64,000 nucleotides of DNA, taken from contig NZ_JAGKSP010000002.1 of assembly GCF_017942085.1 (NCBI RefSeq), forward strand, positions 496,001 to 560,000, in the 5' to 3' direction. The stretch's first letter is position 1; every line of letters starts with the position of its first letter. Below are positions 24,356 through 32,800 of this stretch, one piece after another. The position numbers and the translations under genes are program-made. This stretch comes from Paenibacillus lignilyticus (lineage in GTDB: Bacteria > Bacillota > Bacilli > Paenibacillales > Paenibacillaceae). Below the pieces are notes generated by a model that searched no databases, was not told where the DNA came from, and was given only the letters and a program-made list of their open reading frames with translations.

Positions 24356-26830
24356 CTAATCTGGCTTGATGCAAGGCAACGTCCAGCTCGCGGCAGCCAG
24401 CCCCGGAGCCGATGCCTCAATGGCAATCGTTCCCGGATCCCGCCCCGCCCGCACGACGGCGGCTGCGATTCCGCGGTAGGCACGGCAGCTCGCGGAACGG
24501 TAGCTCTCGCTGCTCGTCGCGTCCGCCGAGTAAACGCCGAGCAGGCTGCCGCTGCCTTGCACCGTGACGGAAATCGAATGTGCGGCGTCAGGCACAAGGT
24601 GGCCATCCTCGTCGACGACAAGGATACGCAACTCCGCGAAGTCCCTTCCGTCCGCGGTCAACCGTTCGGCGTCGCAGCTCAGTTTCAGCCGTACCGCGCC
24701 TCCTGCGGTAACCAGTTGGTCCTCGCATACGCGCTGCCCTTCGCTCAGGCCGACTGCAACGAGCGTTCCGGGAACATAATCGACGTCCAGTTCAATCGCG
24801 CGGTAACCTTCCGTATCCTTCGCCAATACCCCGAGCGAGCGTCCGTTCAGGAACAGTTCCGCCTCGGCGCAGTTGGTGAAGGCGTATACCGTCTTGCGTT
24901 CGCCTTCGTTCCAGTTCCAATGAAACTGCGAATTCATGTAGGCTAACGCTTCACCGGCAGCGGGAACGGGTTGCTTGACGGCAAGCCGAACGAATGGCTC
25001 TTCGCTCCAGATGCTTCGGCGGTAGTGGTACTCTCCTCGCGCCGTGCCGACCGAATCGATAAGCCCGAACGCCCAGCCGCGTCGGCCTCCTGCGAGTGCG
25101 GAGATATCGAACGTATTGCCCAAAGCGGAGTCTTCGCCGAGCACGTCGGCGCCTTCTCCCAAATAATCGATGCCGACCCACAGGAACTGTCCGATGACGT
25201 AGCGATGCTGCATAATGCGCTTCCAGTGCTCCGGCTCGAATTCCGTCTCTGAACCGAGCAGCGCAAGATCCGGACGCTCCGCGTGAATGCGTTCATAGTA
25301 CGCGTCGCCTTCCCGGCTGGCGATATAGTTATATCCCGGCACGTCCACCAAATCCATGATGCCTTCTCGCAAGTTCAACAGGTGATTGCCTTCCGCGCAT
25401 ACGGTTACGGGCCGGGTGTCGTCCTCCTCCTTGCAGATCTCGACCAATCTGCGCAAAATGGGGATTCCCTCGTCGAAGTAGAGATCCGGAATCTCGTTGC
25501 CCACGCTCCACATGACGACGCTCGGATGGTTGCGGTCTCGCTTAATCATCGCCCGAAGGTCGGTCTCGTACCATTGGTCGAAGTAGAGCGAATACCCGTA
25601 GGTGTTCTTGCCGTACGGCGAATCCGAGTAGCCGCGTTCCCAGCCTAACCGCCATTCGTCGAACGCTTCGTCCATGACCATCATGCCGAGGAAGTCGCAC
25701 GCATGATAAAATTCCGCCTGGAAAGGGTGATGCGACGTGCGGACTGCGTTGCACCCGGCTTCCTTCAGCATGGCCAGCCTGCTCGCCCAAGTACGCGTCT
25801 GAACCGCACCGCCGAAAATCGCCGCGTCCTGGTGCAAGCAGACGCCTTTGATTATCGTCTCGATTCCGTTCAGTTCGAAACCCTCGGCCGTAAACGATAA
25901 CGTGCGAATGCCAAGCGGGGTCAGCACGTCGTCCGCCGGCTCGTCCTCGACGAACAGCACGGAGCGGACCCGGTACAGGTTCGGCTGGTCCGGGCTCCAT
26001 AGATCGGGTTCCAACACGCGCAGCCGCTGCTCGAACCGATGTTTGCCGAACTGCGGCACGATCGTCTCCGCCTCGGCTACGGCCACCTCGCAGCCTTCCG
26101 AATCAAGGATCGTCGTTCTCAGTCGGCAGTTTTTGCTGATTTCGTTATTGTCCGCCATTCCCTTCCCTTGCCAGACGAAAGCGTTCCACTTCGTCTCGGG
26201 ATAACGCCCTACGGAGATGTTCGTTGCGACTGAAATTAAGGCGCCCTCCGAGTCGATGGACTCCGTTCTTGCGACCACGCCCCATACGTCAATGTGCAAG
26301 GGGGCGGCGACAATTAACTGCACGCGGCGGAACAGCCCGTTTCCTTGATAGGATCTGCCGAACGGCTGCAGAGAAGCATCCACTTTGACGGCAAGGACAT
26401 TCTCCTCCCCGGCGGGGCGAAGATGCGGCGTAAGATCATGCCAGAATGGCGTATATGCGTAGGGATGCGTCCCGAGGCAGCGACCGTTCACCCACACCTC
26501 GGCGTTCATCGCGGCTCCGTCGAGCATTAGGTAACGTTTGCCGCCTGAATGCCGATGCGGAGAAACGAACGGCAATCGGTACCACAAGACGCCCGAGCGA
26601 ACGTACCCGTTCGCCGGATAAGCGGCGTCGAAATCCGATTCCGCCGAATCGTCGTGCGGTAGCTGCACGATCCGCCAAGCCGAGTCGTCATAGCCGGCCG
26701 CTTGCGCGCCCGGTGCGTCTCCCGCATGGAAGCGCCAATTTTCCTCCAAGGATGCAATGCTGCGGTAATCGGTGCCTTCAAGCATCCGCTCCACATACGA
26801 GATGGTAGATTCTATTGTTCTATTAGTCAT
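24356..26830 (-). CDS. Glycoside hydrolase family 2 (beta-galactosidase/beta-glucuronidase-like)
   Basis: An 824-residue GH2 enzyme. The sugar-binding jelly-roll (~30-190) contains the HDD and GxLWYR features. It is followed by an immunoglobulin-like domain (~195-310) and a TIM barrel (~315-620) with the acid/base motif VVMWSVGNE (Glu446). A likely nucleophile is in LLGSETE (Glu528 the best candidate). C-terminal beta domains follow, including a DUF4982-like segment and a final Ig-like domain. GH2 enzymes remove terminal beta-galactose, glucuronate, galacturonate or mannose residues. With no signal peptide it is expected to be cytoplasmic. ATG 26830 has AAGGAG ten bases upstream. It is the last gene of a three-gene operon, 33 bp after the beta-helix gene. 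The clustering with GH88 and a lyase makes an acidic polysaccharide fragment the likely target. Confidence 0.88.
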   Translation of the reverse strand: MTNRTIESTISYVERMLEGTDYRSIASLEENWRFHAGDAPGAQAAGYDDSAWRIVQLPHDDSAESDFDAAYPANGYVRSGVLWYRLPFVSPHRHSGGKRYLMLDGAAMNAEVWVNGRCLGTHPYAYTPFWHDLTPHLRPAGEENVLAVKVDASLQPFGRSYQGNGLFRRVQLIVAAPLHIDVWGVVARTESIDSEGALISVATNISVGRYPETKWNAFVWQGKGMADNNEISKNCRLRTTILDSEGCEVAVAEAETIVPQFGKHRFEQRLRVLEPDLWSPDQPNLYRVRSVLFVEDEPADDVLTPLGIRTLSFTAEGFELNGIETIIKGVCLHQDAAIFGGAVQTRTWASRLAMLKEAGCNAVRTSHHPFQAEFYHACDFLGMMVMDEAFDEWRLGWERGYSDSPYGKNTYGYSLYFDQWYETDLRAMIKRDRNHPSVVMWSVGNEIPDLYFDEGIPILRRLVEICKEEDDTRPVTVCAEGNHLLNLREGIMDLVDVPGYNYIASREGDAYYERIHAERPDLALLGSETEFEPEHWKRIMQHRYVIGQFLWVGIDYLGEGADVLGEDSALGNTFDISALAGGRRGWAFGLIDSVGTARGEYHYRRSIWSEEPFVRLAVKQPVPAAGEALAYMNSQFHWNWNEGERKTVYAFTNCAEAELFLNGRSLGVLAKDTEGYRAIELDVDYVPGTLVAVGLSEGQRVCEDQLVTAGGAVRLKLSCDAERLTADGRDFAELRILVVDEDGHLVPDAAHSISVTVQGSGSLLGVYSADATSSESYRSASCRAYRGIAAAVVRAGRDPGTIAIEASAPGLAAASWTLPCIKPD

Positions 26831-26863
26831 GTTCCATAGACTCCTTCGCGCGGTCTCTCAAGC

Positions 26864-28030
26864 CTACTCTCGATTCGCCGGAAAGCGATCTGCGCCATCC
26901 GCCAGCCAGACGTCCCCCGTCTGCCGGCCCGCTCCCGTATCGCGGATAAGATTATCCTTCAGTTCATTGTCGATGGATCCGGCGTTCACGAAGAATCCGA
27001 ATCCGTCGTTGTCTTCGATCACGTTGCGGAGCCACTTGTTGCGGTTCGCCCCGTTGGATGCCTTCTCCGGTCGAAAATAGACGCCGCTATTCCCGTTGCC
27101 GCGAATGACGTTGTCGGCGAACCGGTTGTCGGAGTCCTTATGTCCGATAGAGATTCCCGACACGGCGTTATGTTCCAGCACGTTGCGCTCGAATTCGCCG
27201 AACTGGACGCGCCAGCAGATGAACAGCCCCGCCGTGCCGTTGCCGACGCAAGTATTATCCTTGACGCGCGAGGAATGCGAGCCGGCGCCGGGATGCAGCC
27301 CCGATCCTGTGCAGCCGCGTACGTCGCAGTGCAGCACCGAGATATTTTCGGTAATCTGCCAACTTATTCCATCGCCATTGAAGTCGCGCACGAAGACGCG
27401 CTCGATCATGCAGTCGCGTGCCTTCTTCAGATAAATCCCGCCCGCTCGGCAGCCTCCGATCGGCTCGTTGGCCGCCTTGTTGCCGTCGATCGCAAGGTCG
27501 CGCACGCGGACCTGCTCGACGTCCACCGCCTCGATGATCGGGCAGGCGTTCGTTGCCATGCCGCCGTCGTCGGTGCGGTAATCGCGCTCAAGATGCCGGT
27601 CGAAGCGCAGCACATTGCCATCCACCGCTGTAATGGTTGCCGTGCTTTCGTCCCAGCCCCATTTTTGCGACTCGTCGAATATTTGCAGCCCCATCCCTAC
27701 GCGGAAGCCGCTGGCATCCGCCACCTCCACGCGCAGCTCCCCGTAGTCGGCGTCGACGATGAACGGGCTCTTGAAGCCGTCCGTCTTCCGCAGAACCGTC
27801 TCCGGTCCGGCGCCGGTCAGCGTGACCCGATCCGTCAGGCGAATCGGTCCGTATATGTCATAAACGCCTTTATCCAACCGCACGATGCCTCCGCCGCGGC
27901 CGGTCGCTTCATCTACCGCCAACTGAATCGCCATCGACGTAAAACCCGGATAGTCGCTTTGCGAACCTCCCGCGGTCACTTCGATCGTGCGATTGCGCAG
28001 CATCGGATCTCTCAGCCCCATCTCTCTCAT
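26864..28030 (-). CDS. Right-handed parallel beta-helix protein (putative polysaccharide lyase or hydrolase)
   Basis: A 388-residue protein whose sequence shows the stacked short repeats of a right-handed beta-helix: IERVFVRDFNGDGISW, VLHCDVRGCTGSGLH, VKDNTCVGNGTAGLFI, FERNVLEHNAVSGISI and FADNVIRGNGNSGVYF. An N-terminal pectate-lyase-3-like cap (AIQLAVDEATGRGGGIVRL) is also present. Such proteins are usually pectate lyases, polygalacturonases or epimerases acting on uronic acid polymers. No signal peptide is seen, which is unusual for this fold and suggests work on imported oligomers. ATG 28030 and ATG 28021 are both possible starts, as GAGG motifs precede each. It lies between GH88 (41 bp upstream) and GH2 (33 bp downstream). 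No catalytic residues can be named with confidence. Confidence 0.72.
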   Translation of the reverse strand: MREMGLRDPMLRNRTIEVTAGGSQSDYPGFTSMAIQLAVDEATGRGGGIVRLDKGVYDIYGPIRLTDRVTLTGAGPETVLRKTDGFKSPFIVDADYGELRVEVADASGFRVGMGLQIFDESQKWGWDESTATITAVDGNVLRFDRHLERDYRTDDGGMATNACPIIEAVDVEQVRVRDLAIDGNKAANEPIGGCRAGGIYLKKARDCMIERVFVRDFNGDGISWQITENISVLHCDVRGCTGSGLHPGAGSHSSRVKDNTCVGNGTAGLFICWRVQFGEFERNVLEHNAVSGISIGHKDSDNRFADNVIRGNGNSGVYFRPEKASNGANRNKWLRNVIEDNDGFGFFVNAGSIDNELKDNLIRDTGAGRQTGDVWLADGADRFPANRE

Positions 28031-28070
28031 CCTCTCGGTTTCCTCGTTATATACTCTCCTAAATCGTCGT

Positions 28071-29261
28071 CTACCAGAATAGCTCCATGCGTCCCCGCAG
28101 CTTCGCGAGCGCTTCTACGAAGAAATAATCGCCATAGATCAGTGATTCATCTACAAATACACCGCGCGAGTAGTAACCGGTTGCATGCCTCAGCAGGCCT
28201 TCATGCTCGTCGCCCCAGTCCGCATAGCGGTCGCACAGCGACCGGACGATCCGCTCGGCCGATGTCCGGCACCAAGCGGCATCTTCGACTCCTGCTCCTC
28301 CGCCATCTTCCATAAGGTCTGCCAGCTCCAGCAAACCGGACGCCGCGATCGCCGCCGCGGACGAATCTCTCGGCATCGACTCCCGGTCGGCTTCCGACAG
28401 GAAGAAGTCCCAGTACGGAACGGCGTCTTCCGGCAGCCGCGAGACGAAGAACCGAGCTACCATCAGCGCGGCTTCGCGATACCGGGCCTCACCCGTGTAC
28501 CGATAGCTGAGCGCGAAGCCGTACAGCGCCCAGGAAGCTCCGCGCGCCCAAGCGGAATCCGCGGCGTAGCCTTGCCCGGCCAGCGACTCGATCGGCGCCC
28601 CGGTATCCGGATCGTAGCGGACAATATGGCAGACCGAGCCGTCCGGACGAAGAAAATCGCGCAGGACGGAATCGGCATGCCGGATCGCGATGTGCTTATA
28701 CCGCGGATCCTTGATCTCGCGTCCGGCCCAATACAGCAGCGGCAAATTCATCAGACAGTCAATGATCGCCCAGCCGGTATGATCTTCTTCGTCCCAATTC
28801 GGCCAGGCGCGAATGAACTCGCCTTGCGGATTGTACCGTCCGGCAAGGAGATTGGCCGCGATGAGCGCATGCCGCTTCGCATCGGAATCTCCCCCGCGCC
28901 CTGACGCCTCAGCCAGACGATGCTGGGCAACGCTGCTCAAGCTAAACATGAAGCCGACGTCGTGATGCAGCAGGTCGTAAGTCTGCAGCGTCTCCGCGAG
29001 CTGACGCTCGCACGCTTCGGCGACACGCCGCAGCTCCTCATCGCCGTTCTCGCGATATGCAAGCCACAACAGCCCTGGCCAGAAGCCGGCGACCCAGTCG
29101 TGCGTCAGCCCCTTAACGTATCGTCCGTTTGTCGTTCCGTTCGGAAAGGCCGCTCCAATCGTCCTGGCACTCCGGCCGATTTTTGCTTCCGCCCGGCTCC
29201 AAGCCTCATCCGCCCAGCTCAAATCCCGTTTCAAACCGTGGTGTAACTTATGCTCCGTCAT
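28071..29261 (-). CDS. Unsaturated glucuronyl hydrolase (GH88)
   Basis: A 396-residue alpha/alpha-barrel enzyme that removes unsaturated uronic acid from the non-reducing end of oligosaccharides made by polysaccharide lyases, acting by vinyl-ether hydration. The GH88 pattern is clear: WVAGFWPGLLWLAY, LHHDVGFMFSLSS (Asp101), AIIDCLMNLPLLYWAG (Asp168, the presumed catalytic acid), DSAWARGASWALYGFALSY, and PYWDFF followed by DSSAAAIAASGLLEL. No signal peptide. I place the start at ATG 29261, where GGAAGGAAGG precedes; a longer frame upstream has no ribosome site. It is the first gene of the operon with the beta-helix and GH2 genes. A lyase acting on glycosaminoglycan-like or other glucuronate-containing polymers must supply its substrate, and the heparinase-like protein at 12539-14431 is the obvious partner. 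Confidence 0.88.
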   Translation of the reverse strand: MTEHKLHHGLKRDLSWADEAWSRAEAKIGRSARTIGAAFPNGTTNGRYVKGLTHDWVAGFWPGLLWLAYRENGDEELRRVAEACERQLAETLQTYDLLHHDVGFMFSLSSVAQHRLAEASGRGGDSDAKRHALIAANLLAGRYNPQGEFIRAWPNWDEEDHTGWAIIDCLMNLPLLYWAGREIKDPRYKHIAIRHADSVLRDFLRPDGSVCHIVRYDPDTGAPIESLAGQGYAADSAWARGASWALYGFALSYRYTGEARYREAALMVARFFVSRLPEDAVPYWDFFLSEADRESMPRDSSAAAIAASGLLELADLMEDGGGAGVEDAAWCRTSAERIVRSLCDRYADWGDEHEGLLRHATGYYSRGVFVDESLIYGDYFFVEALAKLRGRMELFW

Positions 29262-29475
29262 GCTTCCAGCCTTCCTTCCCTGACTGCGAAAGATTGTCCT
29301 TACATCTCCGGCTTTGCCGTATGTATTTATTATAAAATCACTGCATTGCCGAACCTTATAGTAATATTTAAAGAATCGCTGTCTTTTCATAACCTTTTAA
29401 CGGGTACCCAGTGGCTCGGCGTCGCAAAACCATGTATCGCAGGGACGATCATCTCGTCATCCTCAAAGGAGAAAC

Positions 29476-29733
29476 GCCCATGGTTTCGCCAACGTGGGAG
29501 GGCGAGAGTCGTAAAATCCGACTCTCAGCGGCGAAACCGCGGGAAAAGACGCCGAGAGTCGGAAAACCCGTCTCTCAGCTTCGAAAAGCCCATGGTTTCG
29601 CCAACGTGGGAGGGCGAGAGTCGTAAAATCCGACTCTCAGCGGCGAAACCGCGGGAAAAAGATGCCGAGAGTCGGAATACCCGTCTCTCAGCTTCGAAAA
29701 GCCCATGGTTTCGCCAATGGTGGGAGGGCGAAA
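29476..29733. repeat. Structured tandem repeat, 112-113 bp unit
   Basis: Two full units (29476-29587 and 29588-29700) and a partial third (29701-29733) differ at only a few bases. Each unit contains nested inverted repeats: GGTTTCGCC pairs with GGCGAAACC (29482-29490 with 29530-29538 in the first copy), enclosing GAGAGTCG/CGACTCTC (29504-29511 with 29519-29526). A second hairpin, GAGAGTCGG/CCGTCTCTC with one mismatch, follows. Units are contiguous with no variable spacers. There is no convincing coding signal. It lies in the 617-bp gap between the GH88 start and the end of the 1988-residue gene; the GH88 promoter should be in its right-hand flank (29262-29475), where a TATAAT is present without a good -35. 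Confidence 0.85.
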
Positions 29734-29747
29734 GTGGGCTTTGAAAC

Positions 29748-29807
29748 ATAACGCGGGCTTGCGTATTCGCGGGAGAAAACCTCCCGATGATCGCAAGCCC
29801 GCGTTAT
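29748..29807 (+). terminator. Long hairpin with plus-strand T-tract
   Basis: ATAACGCGGGCTTGCG (29748-29763) pairs perfectly with CGCAAGCCCGCGTTAT (29792-29807), with an inner GGGAG/CTCCC helix, and TTTTT follows on the plus strand. It lies 71 bp beyond the stop of the minus-strand 1988-residue gene. The T-tract faces the plus strand, where no gene precedes it, so its role as a terminator is oriented oddly. Confidence 0.6.
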
Positions 29808-29878
29808 TTTTTCAGGTGAACCTTAACCTTTACGACCTTATGTGACTTGAATATCCCATGTAACAGTTTGCTCGGACT

Positions 29879-32800
29879 CTAGTCATGGTAGAGGACGATG
29901 TTGTCAAAGTACCCTGTGCCGCCGGCGGCAGTCGCGCCGACCTTTAACATCAGCTGCACACTTCCGGTAACATTCGCATCGCAAGGACCGGCAGCCACAG
30001 AGACGTTGTCCAGATAGAGCGTAAAGTTCCATTTCGTGCCGTTGTGGGTAAACGCCACTTTGAAATGATGCCACGCATCTTTGGTATAATACGCATTCCC
30101 CCAAGTGTTCCACGGACGCAGATTCAAATCACTGCCCTGCGCCGGGCCGTCGCTGTCATAAAACCTCGCGCTCCACCCGAGATAGAGTGCGTTTCCGGTG
30201 GTTAAGCCGCTGCCCATGAAGTCATATTCCAGGGTGTAGCTGACATTCGGCCCAAGCGTAAACGCGGGGAATTGATACATACTATTGCCGTCAGTCTGAG
30301 TGATCTCAAGCGCCTTGCCGCCTACTCCGCCCGGTGCGGCGACAATCGCGCTTCCGGTGCCTGCCCATCCGATAACCTCGCCGGGAGCGCTGCGCGAGTC
30401 AAAATTTTCCTCAAGCAGGACAGTTACCGGCTTTTCGCCTTGATAGAGCTCGACGTTATCAAAGTAGTTTTTACCGCCGGCCCCGCCGACCTTCAACATC
30501 AGCTGCTGGTTGAGAGAAACCGCGCCATTTACGTCGTTTTCGTCTACGAGCGCGCCATCCAGGAAGAGTCTTACGCTCCACTTCGCGCCGTTGTGGTTAA
30601 ACTCCGCTTTGAAATGGTGCCACTCGTCTTTCGTATACGGCTTTGTGAGCCAACTCTGCCACATGCGCAGATGCAGCTTGCTCGAATCGCTGCCGCCGTC
30701 GCTGTCGTAAAATCTCTCGCTCCACCCGAGATAGAGCGCGTTTCCGGTGCTCGTGCCGCTGCCCCTAAAGTCATATTCCAAGGTGTAGTCGATCCCGGGC
30801 TCAAACGCGATCGCGGGGAATTGATACAAGCTATTGCCGTCGGTTTGAGTGATCTCAAGCGCTTTGCCGCCCGCTCCGCCCGGAGCGGCGACAATCGCGC
30901 TGCCGGTGCCGGCCCATCCGAGAACCTCGCCGGGAGCATTGCGCGAGTCGTAGTTTTCTTCATACAGGACGGCGAATGGAACCTCATGCTCCTCAAACGC
31001 TGCGGTTACGACGGCGTCCTCATCGGGCATGAGGAATACGTGGCTGCCGCCGGTTATCGTCTGCTCCACGTTGTTGATCTTGAGCCAGGAAAGCGCATAG
31101 CCGTCGTCCGGGGCTATGGTCAAGGTGAACGTTTCGCCTTCGGCAGCGGTTGCCTTGTCCGCGGTGACCGACCCTCCGGTGATCGCGCCGGGGACGGTTA
31201 TGCCGTGCGGCGTCTTCACGCCCTCCTGCTGCCCCCGATAGAGGAGGAAGTTGTCATAGTACGCTTTGCCGCCTTCATCGCTAAGGTAGCCGTTCTTCAG
31301 CTTCACCGTCTGGCTCCCGATAGCGGTAGCGTTAGCGACGGGGCCGTTAGCCATAAGGACGTTGTCGATGTAAAGCGTAAATGACCATTTCACGCCGTCG
31401 TGCCTAAACTGCAATTTGAAATGATGCCACTCGTTTTGGGTATACGTCTTCGCGCTCCAGGTGCTGGCCGAACGCACATTCATCATGCCGTCCACCGGGG
31501 CGTCGCCGTCGAAAAGCCTTTGGCTGTCGTTAAAATAAAAACTGGTTCCGTCGATTCCGCTGTCACCCCTAAAGTCATATTCAAGGGTATAGTCGACGCC
31601 TGACTCAAAGGAGATTCCGGGTAATTGATACAGGTTATTGCCGGCGCCCTGCGTAATTCCAACCGCCTTGTTGCCCTCGTCACCCTGCGGACGGGCGACA
31701 ATCGCTGCTCTGTCGCCGGCCCAAGCTCCTCCGCCGACACTGTCTCTGGCGTCGAAATTCTCGTCATACAGGACGGCATATCCGTCGTCGGCCACGATCT
31801 CGACGAACGAAACCGTCACGGCGGCGTCCTCGCCCGGCATGGCGAACAGGTACTTGTTATTGCCGAGACTGGTCAGGCCGGCAGCGCTGCCGTTGATCTT
31901 GAGCGAGCCAAGCTGCATTTTGTATTCGGGTTCCGGAGCAACAGTGAGGGTGACCAGCTCGCCTTCTATCGCCTGAGCTTTATCAGATGTGACGTTTCCG
32001 TTCTCCATCTGGCCGATCGTAACGTTGTGCGCCGCAGGCTCCGGATTATCCCCCGTGGTCACCATGACGAACACCGGCTTTTCAGTGACTCTTACGGTCA
32101 CCTTTCCGTCAGATAGCTGAGACTTTATGGATGTCGAGGAACCGGTCTCACTATTTCGCACCAGCTCGACCAGCTTAACGTCCTCGATATCATCCATAGG
32201 TAGTGCGGAAAGGTCAAGTTCGTAATCGACAAAGTTGCCGTCCACATCGCCCTTGGAGGTTCCCAGCCAGAGCGCGTAGCCCTTGCCGTTATTCTTGTCT
32301 TGCTCGACTTTCCCGGCGTTCTCGTCTTCGAAGCCGAACTGCAGGACGTTCAGCGCGTTTTCGGGCGTGGTATTGTTATTGGAGAAGGCGTTGCCCGATG
32401 TATCCCATGGTTCTACTTTTTTGGTATAAGTCGGAGTCTCCACTTCCTTCTCAAAGCGCATATCGCCCAGCCAGTTGCGCATGGCCGTGACATAGTACCA
32501 TGCGGGTTTCTTGGCGTTCGGACCCTCGCCCAACACGTTTTGAGTATCCAGATACCCGCTGGTATTGAATTTACCGGCGGTACCCGTTCCTGAACCGCGC
32601 AGCATGAACTGCTGGGCACGATCCACGCCCCAGGACGCAAGGAGGAGGAATTCCCTAACCATCCAGCGGCCCTGAATCTCAAAACCGCCGACTACGTTTT
32701 GCAAAGTTGCCGGATTGTCCTTACCGGCGAAGCTGGGATAAAGAGCCGGATTCAATTCGAGCTCGGCATTGACGCCGGGATAATAAGTCTGATTCGCTTT

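Noticed and set aside
27140..28315. Long plus-strand open frame opposite the beta-helix and GH88 genes
   Set aside because: It is antisense to two well-supported genes in GC-rich DNA, where antisense frames stay open easily; it has no ribosome site and no recognisable domain.
29476..29733. Possible CRISPR array
   Set aside because: The whole 112-113 bp unit is repeated with no variable spacers, and no cas genes are present.
30272..31384. Plus-strand open frame of 370 codons opposite the 1988-residue protein gene
   Set aside because: The opposite strand carries a signal-peptide-led protein with repeated domains that explain this DNA; the plus frame only mirrors its repeats.
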